A DNA stretch of 45,161 nucleotides from SIG447 sp045577075 (GTDB lineage Bacteria > Bacillota > Clostridia > UMGS1883 > UMGS1540). The notes under the pieces are model-generated. The model was not told the DNA's origin. It saw nothing but the letters and a program-made list of their open reading frames with translations, and made no database searches. Position 1 is the stretch's first letter. Each line of letters opens with the position of its first letter. Positions 1 through 6,851 of the stretch are shown here, piece after piece. The translations under genes and the position numbers were made by a program. The stretch is from the NCBI GenBank assembly GCA_045577075.1, contig JAZNHR010000042.1, positions 1 to 45,161 of the forward strand, read 5' to 3'.

Positions 1-109
1 TGATGCCGAACTCTACCATTGTGATAAACCTGTTTCGATTAGTCGCTCATACAAAAAGGAAGTGCTTAAAGAATATACAAATTTTCTTGAAAGGGATTTT
101 AGGGTATGA
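1..109 (+). CDS. LytTR-family response regulator, C-terminal fragment (5' end outside window)
   Basis: The reading frame that starts at base 2 is open to a TGA at 107-109 and encodes 35 residues. They include VSISRSYKKEV and end in RDFRV, which resembles the last strand and helix of a LytTR DNA-binding domain (AgrA/VirR type; the SRSYKK segment is typical). The stop overlaps the ATG of the sensor kinase by four bases (ATGA), so the two are almost certainly translationally coupled as a two-component system. By family knowledge the protein would be a phosphorylation-dependent activator that binds direct repeats upstream of target promoters. The receiver domain is outside the window and cannot be checked. 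Confidence 0.75.
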   Translation, partial: DAELYHCDKPVSISRSYKKEVLKEYTNFLERDFRV

Positions 110-1398
110 CGATATATAATGTTGCGGATATATTGACAGGAGTTATAGAAGCACTCTTGATGCTTATGCTTTGTACAACATTTTGCACCAAAAGAGATAA
201 TTTACAAGTTTGGATTTATTGCGTAAGCGTAATATTTGTTTCGACCGTGATAAATATAAGTAATGTGATCTTTAATTTTGGAATGTTAAATGTAATAGTA
301 ATGATATTAGCATTTTTTGCTCTTTCTTTTTTATTTAAAGGTAAGTTAACAACGAGAGCAATAATATCAGTTTTACAGTATTTGATATTAATCATTACCG
401 AAGTAATTATATTATTTGTAATTACAATGATTTTTAGCGCGACTACTGCAGAAGTAATCAATACTCCATCGTACCGATTGCTTGGAATTGTCGCCTCGAA
501 AATGTTTGCATTATTAGTAATTAATGTTATACGGAGCCAATACAAACGCAATAGATATCTAAGCACATCGTATTGGATATTGTTTTTTTTGATATTATTA
601 AGCTCGGTTGCAACAATGTTTTTAATTTGTAAATTGACATATGACATTGATGGTGGATATATTTACGAACTATCTATGCTATGCTCTTTTGGATTGTTAT
701 ATAGTACATTTTTTGCACTATATTTGTACGAGCATCTTACAGAACAGGCAGAGACTATTAGAAAACAGGAACAGTACGAACAGCACCTGAGAACGCAGTT
801 AAAACACTTGGATGACATCCTGATTACTCAGAAGCAAGTAAAGAAGTTCAAACATGATTATAATAACTTTCAAATAGGATTACAAGCATATCTTGATAAC
901 AATGATATGACAGGAGCTTGTAAATATTTAAAAGATTTGCGCGAAAAGTCTAATAATAGTGACGGTGTAATTGAAACAGGTAATATAGCACTTGATGCAA
1001 TTTTGAGTACTAAAATTCCCATTGCTGAGAGTAAAGGAATTATCGTAAATACGAAAATACAAATCCCCGAAGAAATGTCGGTTGAACCGATTGATATGTG
1101 CATTATTTTCGGAAACGCACTCGATAATGCCATAGAAGCTTGTGAGAGAGTCGAAACTGCAGATAAGAGAATTACAATAACAATTATTTGCAAGGATGAA
1201 GCGGTATTGTGTAAGGTTGTAAATACTGCCCCGAAACCTGAAAATTCAATGCTTGATACATCAAAGTCCGATAAGCAAAATCACGGATTTGGCTTAGAGA
1301 ATATTAAAACTGCACTTTTAAAGTATAATGCCAATCCAACCATTGAAAGAACAGATACCGAATTTACATTAAAATTTGTAATTTTCACAACAGAATAA
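106..1398 (+). CDS. GHKL-type sensor histidine kinase, AgrC-like
   Basis: 430-residue membrane sensor kinase. Residues 1 to about 210 are a series of hydrophobic segments (six or so membrane spans). A charged linker follows, which probably forms a coiled coil. The phospho-acceptor region contains HDYNNF (His about 250). The GHKL ATPase domain shows an N box, NALDNAIEA (Asn about 337), and a G box, GFGLENI (Gly about 394). This architecture is that of AgrC/ComD-like peptide-pheromone receptors. It overlaps the preceding LytTR regulator by four bases and is followed by a strong terminator at 1411-1448 and a truncated agrB-like gene. The family role is to sense an extracellular peptide and phosphorylate the regulator; the actual ligand is unknown here. 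The gene is AT-rich compared with the genes after 4040. Confidence 0.88.
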   Translation: MTIYNVADILTGVIEALLMLMLCTTFCTKRDNLQVWIYCVSVIFVSTVINISNVIFNFGMLNVIVMILAFFALSFLFKGKLTTRAIISVLQYLILIITEVIILFVITMIFSATTAEVINTPSYRLLGIVASKMFALLVINVIRSQYKRNRYLSTSYWILFFLILLSSVATMFLICKLTYDIDGGYIYELSMLCSFGLLYSTFFALYLYEHLTEQAETIRKQEQYEQHLRTQLKHLDDILITQKQVKKFKHDYNNFQIGLQAYLDNNDMTGACKYLKDLREKSNNSDGVIETGNIALDAILSTKIPIAESKGIIVNTKIQIPEEMSVEPIDMCIIFGNALDNAIEACERVETADKRITITIICKDEAVLCKVVNTAPKPENSMLDTSKSDKQNHGFGLENIKTALLKYNANPTIERTDTEFTLKFVIFTTE

Positions 1399-1410
1399 TG
1401 AGTTGGAGGA

Positions 1411-1448
1411 AAGTCTGAATGTAAAAAGTTCAGGCTTTTTCTTTTTTT
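1411..1448 (+). terminator. Intrinsic terminator after the sensor kinase
   Basis: AAGTCTGAA (1411-1419) can pair with TTCAGGCTT (1429-1437) with one G-U pair, leaving a nine-base loop. A T-rich tail of about eleven bases follows. It lies 12 bases after the kinase stop and separates it from the agrB-like gene. Confidence 0.8.
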
Positions 1449-1449
1449 G

Positions 1450-1519
1450 TTGCAAGTTTCGTTGATTAGATTGCATTTCACGAAGAACCGATAAATTTTG
1501 CCAAATTATATGTTATAAT
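1450..1519 (+). promoter_or_regulatory. Extended -10 promoter with upstream direct repeats (candidate LytTR sites)
   Basis: TGTTATAAT at 1511-1519 is a perfect extended -10 box, with no convincing -35. Upstream, TTGCAAGTT (1450-1458) and TTGCATTTC (1471-1479) are imperfect direct repeats 21 bases apart, two helical turns. That is the layout of LytTR regulator sites (9-bp repeats with a 12-bp spacer). The promoter would drive the truncated agrB-like gene and the exported protein after it. The assignment to the neighbouring regulator is inference. Confidence 0.45.
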
Positions 1520-1543
1520 TACAGCACAGAAAGGGGGTACGAT

Positions 1544-1762
1544 ATGAAAAGTATATCCGACACGATTGCCAATACTTTGTGGACGCAAGGTATAATTCAG
1601 AAAGAAGATATAGACACTTGCCGATATGGGTTAGATGTGTTTGTTTCTTCTGCACTTGAAATTGCAAGTATTTTAATAATAGCAGCATTTGTGGGAAACT
1701 TTTTTGAGACCGTAGTAAATGCGTCTTACAACAGCAGCACAAATGTTGCTACATTTAATTAA
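1544..1762 (+). pseudogene. Truncated AgrB-like peptide-pheromone processing protein
   Basis: 72 codons behind a strong ribosome binding site (GAAAGGGGG, about 8 bases upstream). Residues 1 to about 56 read like the N-terminus of AgrB: a cytoplasmic helix with IANTLWTQGIIQKEDIDTC, then a first membrane helix, then FVGNFFETVV. After that the sequence changes to a short polar tail (about 16 residues) and stops, whereas AgrB proteins run to about 190-210 residues. The membrane-embedded His/Cys protease core is absent and is not found in the other frames of the remaining 60 bases. It therefore looks like an agrB gene with a large internal or 3' deletion, or a short peptide derived from it. Its location next to an AgrC-like kinase supports an agr origin. 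Whether the short product is still made is unknown. Confidence 0.6.
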
Positions 1763-1779
1763 AAAGGAGTGAAAATGAT

Positions 1780-2361
1780 ATGATGAAAAAGAAAAAAATC
1801 GGTTCTTTAATTGTAGTGGTATTAATACTGATTGTTTCGATTGTCACGGTGGCTTTTGCAATTAGTGATTCTAATGTAGCAACAGAAAAACCATCACGAT
1901 ATGCCGAATTAAATTCGAGAAATGAAGGGTACAAAGAAAGGGCAGCACAGATTGGCAAAAGAGAAATCGATGATGTAAAAGTGATGTACCCCAACAATGC
2001 AGAAGCGGCTTCAAGGCAGGCTGTAAATCTTTTAGAAATTGAAAAAATGGAGGGCTATCAAGAAACATTAAATGACGGAGCCTATTATATTTCAAAAGAG
2101 AAAATGACATACGGAGAATTGTTAGAAAGCGATTATTCTATAGACCTTGATCCAACAATTGCTGAAAATAGAATTGTATGGGTTGCTAAAGCTATGTACC
2201 CTAACAATATTATTATTAACGGCGGATACATTGAAAATGCACATGAAACTAAATATTGGGATGCAGCGACAGGTGACTTTATTGGCGCAACAATAAAATC
2301 ATTAAATCCAGATGGTACAATAAATCCTGACGGTGTTCACATGGATAAAAATCGCAGATAA
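1780..2361 (+). CDS. Exported protein of unknown function, 193 aa, in the agr-like locus
   Basis: The start at 1780 is chosen because AAAAGGAGTG lies 10 bases upstream; an adjacent in-frame ATG at 1783 is also possible. Residues 3-29 form a lysine-rich N-terminus and hydrophobic helix ending in VAFA, a plausible signal peptidase site, so the product is probably secreted or membrane-anchored. The mature part is hydrophilic. MYPNN occurs twice (about residues 68 and 142). The second copy is followed by YWDAATGDFIGA, which recalls the closing strand of PepSY-like domains (Y-x-D-A-x-T-G); this is a weak resemblance. It lies 17 bases after the truncated agrB-like gene and probably shares its promoter. 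I do not recognise a family. It occupies the place where an agr locus would carry its signal gene, but it is far too long for an AgrD peptide. Confidence 0.7.
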   Translation: MMKKKKIGSLIVVVLILIVSIVTVAFAISDSNVATEKPSRYAELNSRNEGYKERAAQIGKREIDDVKVMYPNNAEAASRQAVNLLEIEKMEGYQETLNDGAYYISKEKMTYGELLESDYSIDLDPTIAENRIVWVAKAMYPNNIIINGGYIENAHETKYWDAATGDFIGATIKSLNPDGTINPDGVHMDKNRR

Positions 2362-2548
2362 TAAATAAATTTTGCAAAACGGCGTGCCAAAATGAGGACG
2401 GGGTTATTTTTGATTACGATCTTTATGTTAACGAAGATGGATATACATTGTCTGTTCCCTTAACAGCAACACATCAGTATTATCTCATTACAACTCCTCT
2501 TGATGCTGGAGAATCCCATGTGAGTTTTTATGTGTATGGTCAATAATT
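2349..2548 (+). pseudogene. Coding fragment without a start codon (possible 3' remnant)
   Basis: One frame is open from 2349 to a TAA at 2544-2546. It encodes a protein-like sequence with YDLYVNEDGYTLSVPL and ends in FYVYGQ. No ATG, GTG or TTG with a ribosome binding site is present in this frame. The composition (alternating aromatic and polar residues, beta-rich) resembles the end of a secreted domain. It lies in the 250 bases between the exported protein and the SLH protein and overlaps one copy of a GC-richer 25-base repeat (2388-2412). A decayed gene end is the simplest reading; a chance open frame cannot be excluded. Confidence 0.3.
2388..2412 (+). repeat. Copy 1 of a 25-base direct repeat flanking the SLH gene
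   Basis: The block begins CAAAATGAGGACGGGG and matches the block at 3956-3980 at 21 of 25 positions (15 of the first 16). The GGGGACGG-like core stands out from its AT-rich surroundings. The two copies enclose the SLH protein gene. Confidence 0.4.
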
Positions 2549-2612
2549 AAATGATTAAGCAGAAGGAAATTATCCCTCTGCTTATATTGCAATATGAAAG
2601 GAAAGTGATTTT

Positions 2613-3932
2613 ATGAAATTAAAAAGATCTATATCTATTATTTGCTTGGCATTAATTTGTACAATGAATGCATCAAATTGTTTTGCTGCAAGCACGAGTA
2701 GTTATGACTTCTCAAAACAACTTTCTGTCGAAGAAGCACAAAAGACGGTGACCAGAGGAGAGTTTTCCCACCATTTGGCACATCTTTTGAAAAATAAAGG
2801 GTTTGTAGCTGATTATAAGAGCGAAGAATTGTTCAAAGATGTTCAGGATGATCATATGAACTATGATGCTGTTATGTATCTAAAAAAACTATCTATTATT
2901 AATGGTGTGGGTAATGGGGAGTTTAGACCAGATGACAATATTACTTACCAAGATGTTGCCACAATGATAAGTAGAGTTTTTTTAGCTAATTCTGACATAG
3001 TTGATAAATATGGACCATATCCGACCGGATTTGTAAAATATGCACTTAACATGGGTCTTCTTAAAGATGTATGGGCAGTTGTTGCTAACGATATTACAAT
3101 GGGCGATTTATATATAATTATGAATAATCTTAATAATACAATTATTACATACGATTTAATGGAGAAACTTGGATGCGATGCATATAACGGGGAAGTATAT
3201 ATTGATTATTATCCGAAGAGCTGGCAAGGATATGAAGAAAAACCGATAGCCACGACAAACGGTTATTTTAAAATTTTACCTGCTAAGCTTTTATATTCAT
3301 ACGATCGTGAAAACTGGAATATTCTGTTTGAGGATGTTGATGATAAAAGAATTTATCACAATTTGCCGAAAGAAATAGACATTGATGGTGCAAGGTATGC
3401 ATGGGAGTATAGTTGCTTTGTAAATGCACCCTATGACAAAAATAACAAATACTATTCTTTTGATAATAAAAATTGGTTTAAAGGAAGTCCGGCAAAGGGT
3501 GATACGTCAACTTTTGAATTGAACAAAAATGATTTTGTTATGGGAATAGAAAAAGAATCAATTATATTTGATAAAGAAAGCGGATTATACTTCGCTTGGC
3601 AGCCTTACTACGAGAAAGAATATTATTCACAAAGATATGAAACTACTCTCGTGGATGTGCGACATAATGTAATATGGGTTTCAGTAGATATGGTTAAGTG
3701 GATTGCAATTAAAATCCCGGAAGACATGTTGTTTTTCACGGGAGCTGGAATAAATGATTCTGCCAATGCACTTATAATTGACGGAGCAGTAGATTTTACA
3801 GATGATGAAAAAGCCTTTTTAGATAATGAAGAAAAAATAGCATCCGAACAGGGACTTGGATATGATAAACCGTTCTATAAGCCTGAAAAATATATTTTAA
3901 GGTTTTCTGAACTAAAGAAATTGTTTGAGTAA
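2613..3932 (+). CDS. SLH-domain surface protein with Asp-box-like motifs, 439 aa
   Basis: A signal peptide is clear (residues 1-26, ending CFAAS). Residues about 45-160 form SLH-type repeats. The best is the stretch with FKDV, IINGVGNGEFRP and an ITYQDVATMISRVF helix, so the protein is probably held on cell-wall polymer outside the cell. The rest (about 200-439) is not a family I recognise. It contains three S-x-D-x-x-x-W motifs: SYDRENW 229-235, SFDNKNW 282-288 and SVDMVKW 357-363. These resemble Asp-box (BNR) turns of beta-propeller proteins, although the usual glycine is missing. The start is supported by AAAGGAAAGTG about 6 bases upstream. The gene is AT-rich like its left neighbours and ends just before a bidirectional terminator. 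A surface-binding or sensing role is inference. Confidence 0.78.
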   Translation: MKLKRSISIICLALICTMNASNCFAASTSSYDFSKQLSVEEAQKTVTRGEFSHHLAHLLKNKGFVADYKSEELFKDVQDDHMNYDAVMYLKKLSIINGVGNGEFRPDDNITYQDVATMISRVFLANSDIVDKYGPYPTGFVKYALNMGLLKDVWAVVANDITMGDLYIIMNNLNNTIITYDLMEKLGCDAYNGEVYIDYYPKSWQGYEEKPIATTNGYFKILPAKLLYSYDRENWNILFEDVDDKRIYHNLPKEIDIDGARYAWEYSCFVNAPYDKNNKYYSFDNKNWFKGSPAKGDTSTFELNKNDFVMGIEKESIIFDKESGLYFAWQPYYEKEYYSQRYETTLVDVRHNVIWVSVDMVKWIAIKIPEDMLFFTGAGINDSANALIIDGAVDFTDDEKAFLDNEEKIASEQGLGYDKPFYKPEKYILRFSELKKLFE

Positions 3933-3955
3933 TTCAAAAGACTACTAGAGTTATA

Positions 3956-3980
3956 CAAAATGGGGACGGGGCAGTTTTTG
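3956..3980 (+). repeat. Copy 2 of the 25-base direct repeat
   Basis: The block begins CAAAATGGGGACGGGG and matches 2388-2412 at 21 of 25 positions. It lies between the SLH gene and the terminator that marks the change to the less AT-rich backbone, so it may mark the edge of an inserted segment. Confidence 0.4.
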
Positions 3981-3993
3981 CACAATACAACAC

Positions 3994-4026
3994 AAAACAG
4001 GAAAACGCATTGCGTTTTCCTGTTTT
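3994..4026. terminator. Bidirectional intrinsic terminator between the SLH gene and argH
   Basis: A perfect 15-bp inverted repeat, AAAACAGGAAAACGC (3994-4008) and its complement (4012-4026), has a three-base loop. The arms end in A and T runs, so it can end transcription of the SLH gene from the left and argH from the right. Confidence 0.85.
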
Positions 4027-4041
4027 CATCTATACGCCTTA

Positions 4042-5424
4042 TTAAAGTGAAAAGTTTTTCGTAAAATTCTCGCAGTTTTCGATAGACTTTAGTACTGCTT
4101 TTTCTGCCGGACCGCCGGGGAGGTTACGTTCGTTTACGCACGTCTCAAGGCTAATTGCCTCGTAAATGTCCGTATCAAAAACAGGGGAGAACTGGTGGTA
4201 TTCCTCGAGGGTGAGGGCATCCAGCGCACAGCCCTTGCCGATGCAGTAGTAGACGAGCTTTCCTAAAATTTCGTGGGCTTCACGGAAGGGAAGGCCTTTT
4301 TTTACGAGATAGTCCGCCGCGTCCGTGGCATTCGTAAAGCCGCCGCCTGCGCCCTTATACATCACATCTTCCCGAATTTTCATGGTAGACAGCATATTTG
4401 TAAAGACAGGGAGGCAGAGAAGAACAGTATCAACCGCATCAAAAATCTGTTCCTTATCCTCTTGCATATCTTTGTTATAGGCTAAGGGGAGCCCCTTCAT
4501 CATCGTAAGCAGTCCCATTAAATCCCCGAACACTCTGCCGCTTTTGCCGCGGATAAGCTCGGCTACGTCCGGATTTTTCTTCTGGGGCATAATGCTCGAG
4601 CCCGTGGAATATGCATCGTCCATCTCTACGAAGGAAAATTCATGGCTAGACCATAAAATCAGCTCTTCGCAAAAACGGCTTAGATGCACCATGAGAATGG
4701 AAAGGTCAGAAGCGAGCTCTAAGGCAAAATCTCGGTCGCTTACGCCGTCCAAGGAATTATCAGTAATCTTTGCAAAGCCAAGGGCTTCTCGCACAAAATC
4801 GCGGTCGAGGGGATACGTTGTCCCTGCAAGTGCGCCGCTACCGAGGGGCATTACGGACGTTCTTTTGTAGCAGTCCCCAATCCTGTCCAAATCCCGCATA
4901 AACATCTGGGCATACGCCATTAAATGATGGGAAAACGTAATCGGCTGTGCCTTTTGGAGATGGGTATACCCCGGCATGATTACATGAATATGCTTTCGTG
5001 CAAGAGATGTAATCACCTCTAAAAGGGAAGTAAGGCAAGAGGCAATTTCCTTTTCCTGTTCCATGAGATACATGCGTATATCGAGGGCCACCTGGTCATT
5101 ACGGCTACGCCCTGTGTGAAGACGCTTGCCTGCTGCGCCAATGCGGTCTGTAAGGAGCTTTTCAATATTCATGTGAATATCTTCCGCGTCCACTAAAAAT
5201 TCAACTTTGCCATCTTCAATATCCGTCAGAATTTCTTCGAGCGTTTTTACAATTAAATCCGCTTCCGAAGGGTCTATTATATTTTGTTTGCCAAGCATTT
5301 TGGCGTGCGCCATGCTACCTTTGATATCTTCCCGGTACATGCGCGCATCAAAACGGATGGACGAATTAAAATCGTCCACCTGTTTATCTGTTTCTTTTTG
5401 AAATCTACCGCCCCAAAGCTTCAA
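4042..5424 (-). CDS. argH: Argininosuccinate lyase
   Basis: Cytosolic enzyme of arginine synthesis that splits argininosuccinate into arginine and fumarate. The 460-residue length is normal for the family. The N-terminus is MKLWGGRFQ, and the fumarase/aspartase superfamily signature GSSIMPQKKNPD is present, as is the TGRSRNDQ motif. The start codon is TTG (5422-5424). A GGGGGAATAA element supplies the ribosome binding site and also contains the end of argG, whose stop lies only three bases upstream. The two genes are therefore tightly coupled in the order argG-argH. It ends at the bidirectional hairpin 3994-4026. Confidence 0.97.
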   Translation of the reverse strand: MKLWGGRFQKETDKQVDDFNSSIRFDARMYREDIKGSMAHAKMLGKQNIIDPSEADLIVKTLEEILTDIEDGKVEFLVDAEDIHMNIEKLLTDRIGAAGKRLHTGRSRNDQVALDIRMYLMEQEKEIASCLTSLLEVITSLARKHIHVIMPGYTHLQKAQPITFSHHLMAYAQMFMRDLDRIGDCYKRTSVMPLGSGALAGTTYPLDRDFVREALGFAKITDNSLDGVSDRDFALELASDLSILMVHLSRFCEELILWSSHEFSFVEMDDAYSTGSSIMPQKKNPDVAELIRGKSGRVFGDLMGLLTMMKGLPLAYNKDMQEDKEQIFDAVDTVLLCLPVFTNMLSTMKIREDVMYKGAGGGFTNATDAADYLVKKGLPFREAHEILGKLVYYCIGKGCALDALTLEEYHQFSPVFDTDIYEAISLETCVNERNLPGGPAEKAVLKSIENCENFTKNFSL

Positions 5425-5427
5425 TGT

Positions 5428-6636
5428 TTATTCCCCCAATTTTTCTTTCATCAAGGCACGGACCTTTAAGGGCAGGCCAAAGAGATTGATAAAGCCTTCT
5501 GCATCCTTGTGGCTGTAAAGCTCATGGCTGTCACCAAAGCTTGCAATGTCCTCATTGTAGAGGGAGTAGGGGCTCTTTGCGCCTGCGGCAGAAATGCTGC
5601 CCTTGTAAAGCTTTAAGCGTACAGAGCCTGTGACGGTTTCTTCCATGGAGTCTACCATTGCGGAAAGTGCTTCACGAAGGGGTGTGTACCACTTGCCGTC
5701 GTAAACGAGCTCGGAGAACTTAATCGCCGCCTGACGCTTGAAGGCCTGGGTGTCGCGGTCAAGGCAGAGGTATTCGAGTTCCTGAAGAGCTGCATACAAA
5801 ATGGTGCCGCCCGGTGTTTCGTAAACGCCGCGACTCTTCATGCCCACAAGACGGTCTTCCACAATGTCAGTAATACCGATGCCGTATGCACCGCCGATTT
5901 CGTTGAGCTTTTCAACGAGCGCACGGGGAGAAAGCTTTTCGCCGTCAAGGGCAACGGGTTCGCCCTTTTCAAAGTCAAGGGTAATGTATTTTGCTTCGTC
6001 CGGCGTCTTCTCGGGCGGAACGGTGAGTTTGAGGAGTGAATCGAGCTGCGGCTCGTTTGCCGGGTCTTCCAAATCCATGCCTTCGTGGCTGATGTGCCAG
6101 ATGTTTCTGTCACGGGAATATAAATCCTTTTTCGTTACAGGAATCGGGATGTTATGCGCTTCTGCGTAGTCCACAGCGTCTTCACGGGATGTAATATCCC
6201 AAACGCGCCAAGGCGCAATAATTTTAAGGTCGGGCGCGAGGGCTTTGATGGTCAGCTCAAAACGAACCTGGTCATTTCCCTTACCGGTAGCGCCGTGGCA
6301 AATTGCGGTTGCGCCTTCCTTTCTTGCAATTTCAACAAGACGCTTTGCAATAATCGGGCGGGCGTGGGATGTGCCGAGGAGATACTTTCCTTCGTAGACT
6401 GCGCCAGCCTTTACGGTGGGGAAGATAAAGTCCTTTACGTATTCGTCTCTGAGGTCTTCAAGGTACAGCTTGGAAGCACCGCTCTTGAGTGCGCGTTCTT
6501 CAAGACCTTCTGTTTCCTTACCTTGTCCCACGTCACCGCAGACTGCAATGACTTCGCAGTCATAGTGCTCATGAAGCCAGGCAATGATAATCGAAGTGTC
6601 CAGACCTCCCGAGTAAGCGAGTACAATTTTTTCCAT
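5428..6636 (-). CDS. argG: Argininosuccinate synthase
   Basis: ATP-dependent ligase that joins citrulline and aspartate to argininosuccinate. The product has 402 residues from the chosen start, MEKIVLAYSGGLDTS, which carries the N-type PP-loop SGGLDTS near residue 10. An upstream in-frame start at 6684 is rejected because it would add 16 residues that do not fit the family, and because AAAGGATG lies just before the ATG at 6636. The C-terminus contains YSLYNEDIASFG, typical of the family. It is the first gene of the argG-argH operon, behind a good sigma-A promoter and two ARG-box-like sites, so arginine repression is likely. Confidence 0.97.
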   Translation of the reverse strand: MEKIVLAYSGGLDTSIIIAWLHEHYDCEVIAVCGDVGQGKETEGLEERALKSGASKLYLEDLRDEYVKDFIFPTVKAGAVYEGKYLLGTSHARPIIAKRLVEIARKEGATAICHGATGKGNDQVRFELTIKALAPDLKIIAPWRVWDITSREDAVDYAEAHNIPIPVTKKDLYSRDRNIWHISHEGMDLEDPANEPQLDSLLKLTVPPEKTPDEAKYITLDFEKGEPVALDGEKLSPRALVEKLNEIGGAYGIGITDIVEDRLVGMKSRGVYETPGGTILYAALQELEYLCLDRDTQAFKRQAAIKFSELVYDGKWYTPLREALSAMVDSMEETVTGSVRLKLYKGSISAAGAKSPYSLYNEDIASFGDSHELYSHKDAEGFINLFGLPLKVRALMKEKLGE

Positions 6637-6672
6637 ATGTATACATCCTTTCGTTAAATAAACATTACGTAC

Positions 6673-6701
6673 ATCATACCACAAAATAAATAATTATGCA
6701 A
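6673..6701 (-). promoter_or_regulatory. argGH promoter
   Basis: On the - strand TTGCAT (6696-6701), a 17-base spacer and TATGAT (6673-6678) form a sigma-A type promoter with a TGG extension before the -10. The predicted start of transcription is about 30 bases upstream of the argG ATG. Confidence 0.7.
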
Positions 6702-6723
6702 TAGTTTTTGTAAATTTATGCAA
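6687..6723 (-). promoter_or_regulatory. Two tandem ARG-box-like operators
   Basis: TTGCATAATTATTTA (6687-6701) and TTGCATAAATTTACAA (6708-6723), read on the - strand, each approximate the ArgR/AhrC palindrome TTGAATAATTATTCA. They start 22 bases apart, close to the 21-base spacing of paired ARG boxes. One box covers the -35 of the argGH promoter. The assignment to ArgR is inference from sequence and gene function. Confidence 0.5.
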
Positions 6724-6753
6724 AATATAATTTATGTAGTATTTTATGTGTTT

Positions 6754-6770
6754 TTCCTATTATATAGGAA
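6754..6770. promoter_or_regulatory. Inverted repeat upstream of argG
   Basis: TTCCTAT and its complement ATAGGAA are separated by three bases. The repeat lies about 30 bases beyond the distal ARG-like box, in the 215-base gap between argG and the ECF gene. It is not followed by a T run on either strand in a convincing way, so an operator is as likely as a terminator. Confidence 0.25.
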
Positions 6771-6816
6771 GTGGGGAGTTTTGTCAAGGTGGTTACGGCA
6801 CTTTTTTAGAATTTGT

Positions 6817-6845
6817 AAAAGAAAACCCTTGCCAGTGGGCAAGGG
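6817..6845 (-). terminator. Intrinsic terminator of the ECF S-component gene
   Basis: On the - strand CCCTTGCC, a four-base loop and GGCAAGGG are followed by TTTTCTTTT. It lies just after the stop of the gene at 6852. Confidence 0.88.
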
Positions 6846-6851
6846 AAGCAA

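Noticed and set aside
2557..2583. Hairpin AAGCAGA...TCTGCTT before the SLH gene as a terminator
   Set aside because: Seven pairs with a mismatch and no T tract afterwards; too weak to call.
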